Below are positions 15,408 to 22,368 of a stretch of DNA of 22,368 bases, in pieces. The stretch covers positions 1-22,368 of the forward strand of contig JALNVJ010000007.1 of NCBI GenBank assembly GCA_023227645.1, read 5' to 3'. The notes beneath the pieces were generated by a model that was not told the origin of the DNA, did not search any database, and saw only the letters and a list, made by a program, of their open reading frames with translations. The first letter of the stretch is position 1; every line of letters starts with the position of its first letter. The position numbers and the translations under genes were made by a program. The stretch is from Bacteroidales bacterium. Its GTDB lineage: Bacteria; Bacteroidota; Bacteroidia; Bacteroidales; P3.

Positions 15408-16253
15408 TTAAGCCTCAACACTTGCTTTTTCTTTCCTTGGAGGGAAGTTTATCTCATGAATAGATCCTGTTGGACATACCTCAACACATTTACGACAAAG
15501 CTTACATTTTTTATAATCAATATATGCAAGGTTATTGTTTAGAGTTATTGCATCAAAAGGACATTCCTTTACACATTTACCACAACCAATACAACTTACA
15601 CTACAATTTTTCTTTGCAACTCCACCTTTCTCTGTGTTTACACAACTTACAAATACTCTTCTATTTTTTATTCCTTTATTTCTTAATTCTATTACATTTC
15701 TTGGGCATACCTTCACACAAGCACCACAAGCAACACATTTCTCTTCATCCACCACTGGCAACTTCGTTTCGGGATCAATCTTAATGGCATCGAAAGCACA
15801 AACAGCTACGCAGCTCCCTAATCCCAAACATGCATTAGGACAACCGCCTTCTGATGCCATGTTTAGATGAGCATATAAACAATCTTGCACACCTTCGTAT
15901 TTAATTTTTGATGTTGTATTAATTGCTCCGCCATTACAACGAATTACTGCAATTTGAGGAGCAGACTCTTCTGGTTCCAAGCCCATGAATTTTGCAATAT
16001 CTTCCATGACTTGGTTTCCTCCAACAGGACATCGCATCCCTTCAAGAGAATTGTTTTTTACAATGTTTTCAGCAAGCGAACGACAGCCTGCATAACCACA
16101 CCCACCACAATTTGCTCCAGGTAACATATCCGTTAGGGAGTCGATTCGAGGGTCTTCAATTACTTTAAACTTTTGCGCAACAAAATAAAGGATTATAGCT
16201 GCTAAGGTTGCGGTTAAAACTAAAACCAAGATTGAGAAAATAATAGTTGACAT
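15408..16253 (-). CDS. rnfB: Rnf complex subunit B, multi-cluster iron-sulfur protein
   Basis: 281 residues, long form. It has an N-terminal membrane anchor (about 5-27). The Fe-S domain GANCGGCGYAGC has ligands Cys49/52/57/75. Four further four-Cys sets follow: Cys138/142/148/152, Cys173/176/179/183, Cys221/224/227/231 and Cys250/253/256/260. It is the expected electron entry point from reduced ferredoxin. It is the first gene of the rnf operon, starts at ATG 16253, and has a promoter-like element 38-45 bases upstream. The 169-base gap to hydA is the largest between these minus-strand genes. Confidence 0.95.
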   Translation of the reverse strand: MSTIIFSILVLVLTATLAAIILYFVAQKFKVIEDPRIDSLTDMLPGANCGGCGYAGCRSLAENIVKNNSLEGMRCPVGGNQVMEDIAKFMGLEPEESAPQIAVIRCNGGAINTTSKIKYEGVQDCLYAHLNMASEGGCPNACLGLGSCVAVCAFDAIKIDPETKLPVVDEEKCVACGACVKVCPRNVIELRNKGIKNRRVFVSCVNTEKGGVAKKNCSVSCIGCGKCVKECPFDAITLNNNLAYIDYKKCKLCRKCVEVCPTGSIHEINFPPRKEKASVEA

Positions 16254-16290
16254 AATATCTTAAACTTTATGTAGATAAAATTACAAGATG

Positions 16291-16325
16291 CAAAATTACA
16301 ATAAAATAATATTAATTCCTCTAAA
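16291..16325 (-). promoter_or_regulatory. Candidate rnf operon promoter
   Basis: Read on the minus strand, TAATTTTG (16298-16291) fits the -7 element TAnnTTTG. The -33 element is weak (TTTTAG around 16321-16325, spacer about 22). The rnfB ATG is at 16253. It may let rnf be transcribed apart from hydCBA. Confidence 0.5.
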
Positions 16326-16369
16326 AATTATCTAAAACTACTTAAAAGAGAGATATTCTAAGCTAGAAG

Positions 16370-16388
16370 CCTAACCCTAAACACCCCC
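16370..16388 (-). other. G-rich tract between hydA and rnfB
   Basis: On the minus strand, AGGGGGTGTTTAGGGTTAGG stands out in an AT-rich gap. It has enough GG runs for a two-tetrad quadruplex in principle, but nothing shows that it folds. Confidence 0.3.
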
Positions 16389-16422
16389 TATTAGATTGTA
16401 TTATTGTAAATTATAATAATAT

Positions 16423-18192
16423 TTAGTTGTTTTCTTTACTCCTATCAATATAGTGAGTATGGAGGTATTCGTGAGATTTAAAAGAACTGGGAGATCCCCA
16501 CATATCATAAAACCTTTTTATTGAAGGGTTTTCATGAGATTGACGTAGGGGTTTATTTTCATCTTCCTTATATAAAATACTCATCCTCTTCTCTCTAAGT
16601 TCTGGGTCATGACTTCTTGGTTGACCTCCTCCACAAATACATCCGCTAGGACAACCCATAACTTCAATAAAATGATAAGGAGATATTCCATTTTTAATTT
16701 GCTCAGTTAATATTTTTGCTCCAGAGAGCCCACTTGTAACTGCAACCCTAAGTTCTATACCTTCAAATTGCTTATATTGAGGAAGGACTCCTTCAAGTTT
16801 AATTGTTGCTTCCTTAATTTTATCTAGTCCAACTATTGGATCAATATGAAGATTCTCAAATGGTAGATTTTTCCCCATTAAAATAGCATAAACAGTTCTT
16901 AGGGCAGCTTCCATAACTCCTCCTGTTAGTCCAAAAATATCGGCAGCACCAGTTGAGAATCCCATTGGCTCATCAAATTTTTCATCTGGGAGATTAACAA
17001 AATCAATACCAGCCTGTTTAATAATCGTCCCAAGCTCTCTTGTAGTAAGAACTGCATCAACATTCATCATTCCGTCGTTTTGCATTTCATCTCTTACACA
17101 TTCAAACTTCTTTGCAGTACAAGGCATTACAGAAACTACAAACATTTTTTTAGCGTCCAAGCCTTTCGACTCTGCATAAAATGATTTTGCAAGAGCACCA
17201 AGCATCATATGTGGAGATTTGCAAGTTGAAAGATTTGGTATTTGCTCTGGATAATAGCTTTCAAGATACTTAATCCAGCCTGGAGAACAACTTGTTATCA
17301 TTGGTAATACTGTTTTTTTATCAGATACATAATCTGTTAACCTCTGCAATAATTCCATTCCTTCTTCCATAATGGTCAGATCTGCTCCCCAGTCGGTGTC
17401 AAAAACATCATCAACCCCTAAAGCTCTAATTGCTGCAGCCATTTTCCCTGTTACCGATGTGCCGACTGGATAGCCAAATAATTCTCCAAGAGCCACTCTC
17501 ACTGCAGGTGCTGTTTGGAATACTACTCTTCTATTTGGATCATTTATTGCTTCCCAGACCTCTTCAGTAGAATCTGTTTCTTTTAAGGCTCCTGTTGGAC
17601 AAACTACAGTACATTGACCACAATAAGTGCATTTTACATCTCCAATTGGAAGATCCATTGCAGGAGAAATAAGAGTATTAAATCCTCTGTTTTGAGCATT
17701 TAATATTCCTACCCCCTGAACCTCATTACAAATAGTTATACATCTACGACAGAGAATACATTTGGATAAGTCCCTTGTTATAGATACAGACTTATCTATC
17801 TGTGTTCTGCAAGATGTAGTTTCAAATCTATTTCCCTCAATACCTAAGGTTTCTCCTAATTTTTGAAGCTCACAACTTAGGTTACGATTACAACTCAAAC
17901 AAGCCTTTGCATGGTCTGAAAGCATTAGCTCATAAAGAACTTTTCTTGCCTTAATAACTTTTGAGCTATGGGTAAAAACAACCATTCCTTCTTTAACCTT
18001 TGTCATACAGGCAACCATTAAGGTTTTAGCTCCAACAACCTCAACAGAACAAATCCTACAAGAACCAAATTCATGAACACCCTCCAAATAGCATAGATTA
18101 GGTATCATAATTCCATTATCCTTTGCTGCCTTTAATATCGTACTATCCTCAGATGTTACTATATTCTTATTATTAATTATTAAATTTACCAT
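16423..18192 (-). CDS. hydA: [FeFe]-hydrogenase catalytic subunit, HydA-type (group A)
   Basis: 589 residues, cytoplasmic H2-producing/oxidising subunit. N-terminal [2Fe-2S] domain (Cys34/45/48/62), His-ligated [4Fe-4S] (His94, Cys98/101/107) and two ferredoxin-type clusters (Cys145/148/151/155 and Cys188/191/194/198). The H-cluster domain follows: L1 TSCSPGW (300-306), L2 MPCTAKKFE (Cys358), FGLTGGVMEAALR (420-432) and L3 EVMGCPSGCICGGGQP (Cys514, Cys518). Ser303 stands where the clostridial enzyme has a cluster-ligand Cys (TSCCP). The preceding Cys302, the proton-relay position, is kept. The short C-terminal tail lacks the extra domain of some HydA proteins. It is translated from an AGGAG site inside the end of hydB, 5 bases upstream. 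Context with hydB and hydC points to a bifurcating (A3-like) enzyme. Maturases HydEFG are not in the window. Confidence 0.95.
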   Translation of the reverse strand: MVNLIINNKNIVTSEDSTILKAAKDNGIMIPNLCYLEGVHEFGSCRICSVEVVGAKTLMVACMTKVKEGMVVFTHSSKVIKARKVLYELMLSDHAKACLSCNRNLSCELQKLGETLGIEGNRFETTSCRTQIDKSVSITRDLSKCILCRRCITICNEVQGVGILNAQNRGFNTLISPAMDLPIGDVKCTYCGQCTVVCPTGALKETDSTEEVWEAINDPNRRVVFQTAPAVRVALGELFGYPVGTSVTGKMAAAIRALGVDDVFDTDWGADLTIMEEGMELLQRLTDYVSDKKTVLPMITSCSPGWIKYLESYYPEQIPNLSTCKSPHMMLGALAKSFYAESKGLDAKKMFVVSVMPCTAKKFECVRDEMQNDGMMNVDAVLTTRELGTIIKQAGIDFVNLPDEKFDEPMGFSTGAADIFGLTGGVMEAALRTVYAILMGKNLPFENLHIDPIVGLDKIKEATIKLEGVLPQYKQFEGIELRVAVTSGLSGAKILTEQIKNGISPYHFIEVMGCPSGCICGGGQPRSHDPELREKRMSILYKEDENKPLRQSHENPSIKRFYDMWGSPSSFKSHEYLHTHYIDRSKENN

Positions 18193-18197
18193 CTTAT

Positions 18198-21100
18198 TTA
18201 TCTCCTTTCACAGTGTAAACAACGCATTGACTCTGCTATTGCATTTAATTTATGAAAACCTATTACAACCTCATCAAACGTATTCTTTCTTTGATTTGGA
18301 GGCAACATATCTTTTTCAAATTGCTTATGGTTAACAATTTCGTCATCATCATAAACTGAAGGGATTTCAATATCTTGTCCTTTGTTTAATATTCCATTCC
18401 CTCCTAAATATAAATCTATTGACGATGCTGCTTTCTTACCATCAGCAATAGCATTAATAACATCTTCAGGTCCTCTAACAATATCTCCTCCTGCAAATAC
18501 TCCTTGCATAGTGGTCATCATAGTTTCTGTATCAATTACAAATGTCCCCCATTTTGTTTGTCCAATTTCATTTTTACCTATAAATGGTAAGTCTGCATAT
18601 TGACTTACGGCAGGGATAACAAAATCGATATCTAAAAGAAAATTTGAACCCATTACTTCAACAGATTTTCTTCTTCCTGATGAATCAAAGTCAGATAATT
18701 CCATTCTTATACATTCAATGGATTTTACTCTATTATTTTCATTCTCCATAAATTGAACTGGGGCTGTTAATTCCATAATTTCTATACCCTCTTCTAAAGC
18801 CTCAACTATTTCTTCATAATAGGCTGGCATCTGATTTATGGTTCTTCTGTATAGGACTATTACTTTCTCTGCTCCAATTCTAAGTGCTGTTCGGGCTGAA
18901 TCTATTGCTGTATTACCTCCACCAATAACTGCTACTACGCCATGGAGTTTGAAATCAGGGTCTAAATGGATTTGTTTTAGGAATGTTATTCCATGTATTA
19001 CACCTTCCAGATGTTCTCCATTTATATTTATTTTTTGTGGAAATTGAGTGCCAGTCGAAACATATACTGCTTGATTATTATCAATCAGATGCTTGAAACT
19101 TATATCTTTTCCAATTTCTGTATTAAGATGTATCTTTACACCTTCTTTTTCAATTAGGTTAATTTCGTGTTGGAGAATATGTTTTGGCAATCGATATTCA
19201 GGAATCCCATAAGCTAATACACCTCCTGGTTTTGATTCAGACTCATACACATCTACATCATAACCAATATTTACTAAGTAGTGAGCACATGTTAATCCTG
19301 ATGCTCCAGCTCCTATTATAGCTATTCTCTTATCTTTTTTCTTTGGAAATGTCATCTGCATCTTCCATGGAAGTTCATTTTTGAAAGCATAATCAGTAAC
19401 AAATCGTTTCAGGTCTCTTATTGCCACTGCTTCATCTACTGATCCTCTCCTACATTTCGATTCGCAAGGTCGAGTACATATTCTTCCACATACGGCAGGA
19501 AAAGGGTTTTCTTGCATAATTAAATTATAGGCATCTTGGAATCTTCCTAATGATATCAACGATACATATCCTGATATATTGACATTTGCAGGACAAGTAT
19601 TTTCACATGGGGAAGTAAACATAGCTGAACATACTCCAGCTCTACAGTATTTTTTATTAATATGCTCTTCATATTCTTCTCTAAAAAACCTTATGGTGGA
19701 GAGAATTGGGTTAGGAGCTGTTTGTCCTAATCCACACATTGCAGTTAGTTTTATGGTTTCTCCTATTTCTTCCAAAAGTTCAATATCTCCTTTTTCCCCA
19801 TCTCCTTGAGTTATTCTTTCAAGTATTTCTAACATCCTTTTAGTTCCAACTCTGCATGCCAAACATTTCCCACAAGATTCATCGCAAATAAAGTCCATAA
19901 AGAACCTCGCAGTATCCACCATACAGGCATCTTCATTCATAATAATCAATCCACCAGAACCCATAATGGCACCTATTTTGTTAAGTGACTCATAGTCGGC
20001 TGGAGTGTTAAGGTTTTCTTTTGTAACACAACCTCCTGAAGGACCTCCAATTTGAGCGGCTTTAAATTGTTTCTTATTAGGAATACCCCCTCCAATACTA
20101 TAAATTATACTTCCTATGGTTGTACCAATAGGAATTTCAATTAATCCTGTATTTACTACATCTCCTGCCAATGTAAAAACTTTTGTTCCTGTTGCATTTG
20201 GGAGTCCAAATCCAGAGTACCATAATCCTCCTTTTCTAATTATTTTTGGAATATTGGCTAAGGTTTCTACATTATTTATTATTGTTGGATGTTTAAATAA
20301 ACCTTCTTGGAACGGAAATGGAGGTTTTTGTCTTGGCTCCCCTCGTCTTCCTTCAATTGAAGCTAAGAGAGCTGTTTCTTCTCCACAAACAAAAGCACCA
20401 GCACCTATTCTTATATCTAAATCAAAGCTAAATTTTGTTCCAAATAGGTTTTCTCCCAATATGCCATATTCTCTTGCTTGATTTATTGCTTCTTTCAATC
20501 TATCTATCGCAATTGGATATTCAGCCCTAATATAAACATAACCTTGTGAGGCTCCTATTGCAAAAGCAGATAATATCATTCCCTCAATTACCGAATTAGG
20601 ATCTCCCTCAATCACACTTCTATCCATAAAAGCACCAGGATCTCCCTCATCTGCATTACACACCATAAACTTAATATCACTCTTTTGCATAGATCCGCTT
20701 CTGAGTTTAATCCCCGTCAAGAAACCTGCTCCTCCCCTTCCTCTAAGACCTGATTTCTCAACCTCTTCAATAACCTTTTCTTGATCTTGATTTATTATTG
20801 ATTGAAACGCTGCAAAATATCCATCTTTTGCAATATAGGCATCAATATTATTAAATTCAATTAAGCCACAGTTTTCTAAAACAATCTTAGTTTGAAGTTT
20901 AAAAAATTCTATATCATCTATGCATGGAACATAACGTTGGAGTGATTTATCAAAAAAAGTATATTCATTACATATTTCATCGTTAACTAAATGACGATTA
21001 ACAATATCTTTTGCCTTAATAGGGTTTAAACGCGTATAGAAAATTCTTTGAGGGAGTATAAGTGCAACAGGCCCCTCTGCACAAATACCCATACAGCCCG

Positions 21101-21296
21101 TTTGAATAACATTGATTTCTTCATTAAGACCTAAAATTGTTAGTTCATTTCTAATTGCATCATCAATCTCCTGACAGTTAGAAGAAACACAACCTCCACC
21201 TCCACAAACTAAGACATTATATTTATATTTACCATATTCAGCCAAATACCTATTCTTTATATTCTCTAACTGATCAATTTTAGTAATTTTATTCAT
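18198..21296 (-). CDS. hydB: HydB/NuoF-like flavoprotein fused to a GltD/NfnL-like NADPH:FAD module
   Basis: 1032 residues, soluble electron-distribution subunit. It has an N-terminal thioredoxin-like [2Fe-2S] domain (Cys31/36/68/72) and a NuoF core with FMN/NADH motifs (GLRGRGGAGF 183-192, ADEGDPGAFMDR 215-226). An SLBB region and the [4Fe-4S] site Cys475/478/481/521 follow. HydB proteins normally end after a CxAGVC motif and a two-cluster ferredoxin domain. Here CRAGVC (551-556) leads directly into a GltD-type N-terminal cluster domain (Cys564/568/603/607/611/615). Then come an FAD Rossmann fold (GAGASG 662-667), an NADPH fold (GGGNTAIDSA 792-801, with YRR 816-818 suited to the 2'-phosphate) and the FAD closing motif FAGGDIVRGPEDVINAIADG. 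It ends CLHCERR. Expected role: NADH plus reduced ferredoxin to H2, with a possible NADPH link. The fusion is one open frame with no break. Confidence 0.93.
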   Translation of the reverse strand: MNKITKIDQLENIKNRYLAEYGKYKYNVLVCGGGGCVSSNCQEIDDAIRNELTILGLNEEINVIQTGCMGICAEGPVALILPQRIFYTRLNPIKAKDIVNRHLVNDEICNEYTFFDKSLQRYVPCIDDIEFFKLQTKIVLENCGLIEFNNIDAYIAKDGYFAAFQSIINQDQEKVIEEVEKSGLRGRGGAGFLTGIKLRSGSMQKSDIKFMVCNADEGDPGAFMDRSVIEGDPNSVIEGMILSAFAIGASQGYVYIRAEYPIAIDRLKEAINQAREYGILGENLFGTKFSFDLDIRIGAGAFVCGEETALLASIEGRRGEPRQKPPFPFQEGLFKHPTIINNVETLANIPKIIRKGGLWYSGFGLPNATGTKVFTLAGDVVNTGLIEIPIGTTIGSIIYSIGGGIPNKKQFKAAQIGGPSGGCVTKENLNTPADYESLNKIGAIMGSGGLIIMNEDACMVDTARFFMDFICDESCGKCLACRVGTKRMLEILERITQGDGEKGDIELLEEIGETIKLTAMCGLGQTAPNPILSTIRFFREEYEEHINKKYCRAGVCSAMFTSPCENTCPANVNISGYVSLISLGRFQDAYNLIMQENPFPAVCGRICTRPCESKCRRGSVDEAVAIRDLKRFVTDYAFKNELPWKMQMTFPKKKDKRIAIIGAGASGLTCAHYLVNIGYDVDVYESESKPGGVLAYGIPEYRLPKHILQHEINLIEKEGVKIHLNTEIGKDISFKHLIDNNQAVYVSTGTQFPQKININGEHLEGVIHGITFLKQIHLDPDFKLHGVVAVIGGGNTAIDSARTALRIGAEKVIVLYRRTINQMPAYYEEIVEALEEGIEIMELTAPVQFMENENNRVKSIECIRMELSDFDSSGRRKSVEVMGSNFLLDIDFVIPAVSQYADLPFIGKNEIGQTKWGTFVIDTETMMTTMQGVFAGGDIVRGPEDVINAIADGKKAASSIDLYLGGNGILNKGQDIEIPSVYDDDEIVNHKQFEKDMLPPNQRKNTFDEVVIGFHKLNAIAESMRCLHCERR
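18201..18206 (-). promoter_or_regulatory. Shine-Dalgarno of hydA within the hydB stop region
   Basis: AGGAGA on the minus strand overlaps the last two sense codons of hydB, 8 bases before the hydA ATG at 18192, so translation of the two genes is likely coupled. Confidence 0.6.
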
Positions 21297-21302
21297 AATT
21301 TA

Positions 21303-21309
21303 TTCCTCC
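21303..21309 (-). promoter_or_regulatory. Shine-Dalgarno of hydB
   Basis: GGAGGAA on the minus strand lies in the 16-base gap between hydC and hydB, 6 bases before the ATG at 21296. It fixes the hydB start. Confidence 0.65.
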
Positions 21310-21312
21310 AAT

Positions 21313-21807
21313 TTAATATTTAGCCAAGATTGATTTCAGTCTATTAGGATTAACTGACTTATAAACCGTATTGTCAATCATCATTGCAGGAGCTAATCCA
21401 CAAGCTCCAATACAACGAGCAATTTCTAAACTAAACTTCCCATCAGAAGTGGTTTGGCCAACCTCAATTGAAAGTTGTTTTTTTAACTCATCAACCAATT
21501 TCTTCCCTCCCCTAACATAACAAGCTGTTCCCATACATATTAAAATAGTATGTTCTCCTCTTGGTTTAGTAGAAAAAAAGGAATAGAAAGATACAACGCC
21601 AGATACCTCACTAACAGGCATCTTCATTTTTGTGGCAATAAATTGTTGAATCTCAAGAGGCAGATAGCCATAAATTTGTTGAGAAATATGAAGAATTTGG
21701 ATTAAATTGCTTGGTTTAGCACCATACAAATCAATCGCATTATCAATCTGCTCTAATTTACTTATACCCTGTTTATCACAGCAATTATCGGATTGGGTTT
21801 CATTCAT
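21313..21807 (-). CDS. hydC: NuoE-like [2Fe-2S] subunit of the hydrogenase, HydC-type
   Basis: 164 residues, NuoE/HydC family. The helical N-terminus has the family signature QIYGYLP and SGVVSFYSFF. The thioredoxin-fold domain carries the [2Fe-2S] cluster on Cys91, Cys96, Cys132 and Cys136 (CMGTAC and CIGAC). It carries electrons within the HydABC-type complex next to the HydB FMN. First gene of the operon, 16 bases before hydB, with ATG at 21807 preceded by a modest GAGGGA. The extra CC pair near the N-terminus (Cys9, Cys10) is not part of the cluster motif. Confidence 0.93.
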   Translation of the reverse strand: MNETQSDNCCDKQGISKLEQIDNAIDLYGAKPSNLIQILHISQQIYGYLPLEIQQFIATKMKMPVSEVSGVVSFYSFFSTKPRGEHTILICMGTACYVRGGKKLVDELKKQLSIEVGQTTSDGKFSLEIARCIGACGLAPAMMIDNTVYKSVNPNRLKSILAKY

Positions 21808-22368
21808 AATGTAATCCCTCTATTTAAGAGAACTCTAAAAAAAAGTTAAAGTCCTAAGTTTATAAATATATTTAATTATTCCAATATGCTTTTAAAACCT
21901 CAAAGCCATACCAATCAGAAGCTTAGACTTGAGGGCTCAATAATACAATATTTTATTGAAAGATACAAATAAAAATATATAAAAATAACAAATATGATTT
22001 ATATTAATTGATGTTCAGGTATTTTCGTTTAAAGAAATAAGTAAATAAACAGAACTTTTAGGATACTGCCATTTTATCAAATTAACTCAAAATACAATCT
22101 AATAAAAACAACTCAATACTAAGAATAAATTTACTAAGTCTTGATATTAAATTCTTGAATCTTTGATTCAGCAAGACCGTTGCAAGGTAAAAATCAACAT
22201 TAAAGACTAGCAAACAGGTTGTTAAAAAGAAAAGTCAAATAAGTATTCTTCAATTAAACCAATTCAATAATAAATTGGGAGGAGATAGATCAACTTATCA
22301 AAAGACCAAGTAAATGATAGGATATCATTTAGTAAATTCTTAGGATTAAGTTTGGAAGACAATTGCCC
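21808..22368. other. Gene-free region upstream of hydC (561 bp to window edge)
   Basis: No credible ORF on either strand. It is very AT-rich and probably holds the promoter and leader of the hydrogenase operon, but I found no exact minus-strand TAnnTTTG element. It contains a small TGAATC-TTT-GATTCA hairpin at 22156-22170 and a longer inverted repeat at 22311-22331. Confidence 0.55.
22311..22331. repeat. Inverted repeat TAAATGATA-GGA-TATCATTTA, possible operator
   Basis: Perfect 9-bp arms with a 3-base spacer. There is no T-run, so it is not a terminator. It lies about 500 bases upstream of hydC, so it may belong to a gene beyond the edge. The binding protein is unknown. Confidence 0.4.

Noticed and set aside
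15470..15870. Two overlapping plus-strand ORFs
   Set aside because: They are antisense to the Cys-rich part of rnfB, where repeated Cys codons keep other frames open.
16354..16366. TTCTA-AGC-TAGAA inverted repeat after hydA as a terminator
   Set aside because: Only 5-bp arms and no T-run on the minus strand.
20116..20481. 121-residue plus-strand ORF
   Set aside because: Antisense to the NuoF core of hydB; no start signal or family likeness.
1..22368. CRISPR array, tRNA, rRNA or prophage genes
   Set aside because: No regularly spaced direct repeats, no cloverleaf sequence and no phage-like proteins were seen.

Overview
The window is AT-rich DNA that looks chromosomal, from an anaerobic member of the Bacteroidetes, most likely Bacteroidales. 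Three things point there. Two proteases end in a type IX secretion (Por) C-terminal sorting domain. Several promoters fit the Bacteroidetes -33 TTTG / -7 TAnnTTTG pattern. An ExbB/ExbD1/ExbD2 gene block and a long-form RnfB are of the type seen in that phylum. The Rnf complex and the oxygen-sensitive [FeFe]-hydrogenase suggest strictly anaerobic fermentation.

Layout. (1) 1-2272, plus strand: a proton-channel operon (exbB cut at the window edge, a four-helix membrane protein, two exbD genes) closed by a strong hairpin terminator. (2) 2285-3007: trmN6-type tRNA methyltransferase. (3) 3008-3526: a gene-free stretch with several promoter-like elements. (4) 3527-10534: two tandem, paralogous M6-type secreted metalloproteases with modular C-termini and T9SS sorting domains, closed by a 16-bp-stem terminator. 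(5) 10617-11231: the 5' part of an SGNH/DUF4886-like gene that ends abruptly at a sequence resembling the end of an IS256/Mutator-type insertion sequence. (6) 11249-16253, minus strand: rnfB-rnfC-[PsbP-like secreted protein]-rnfD-rnfG-rnfE. The expected rnfA is absent. (7) 16423-21807, minus strand: a trimeric [FeFe]-hydrogenase, hydC-hydB-hydA. HydB is a 1032-residue fusion of a NuoF-like flavoprotein with a complete GltD/NfnL-like NADPH:FAD module. (8) 21808-22368: gene-free leader of the hydrogenase operon with a 9-3-9 inverted repeat.

How it fits together. The right half is a redox module. The soluble HydABC-type enzyme should exchange electrons among H2, NADH and ferredoxin, and through the extra GltD module possibly NADPH. 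Rnf couples ferredoxin:NAD+ exchange to an ion gradient. The left-half Exb proteins convert such gradients into work at the outer membrane. The most unusual points are the HydB-GltD fusion next to HydA, the non-Rnf exported protein inside the rnf operon, and the missing rnfA exactly where a truncated gene and an IS-like end meet.

No tRNA, rRNA or CRISPR array was seen. Functions are assigned from motifs read by eye; no database search was run.
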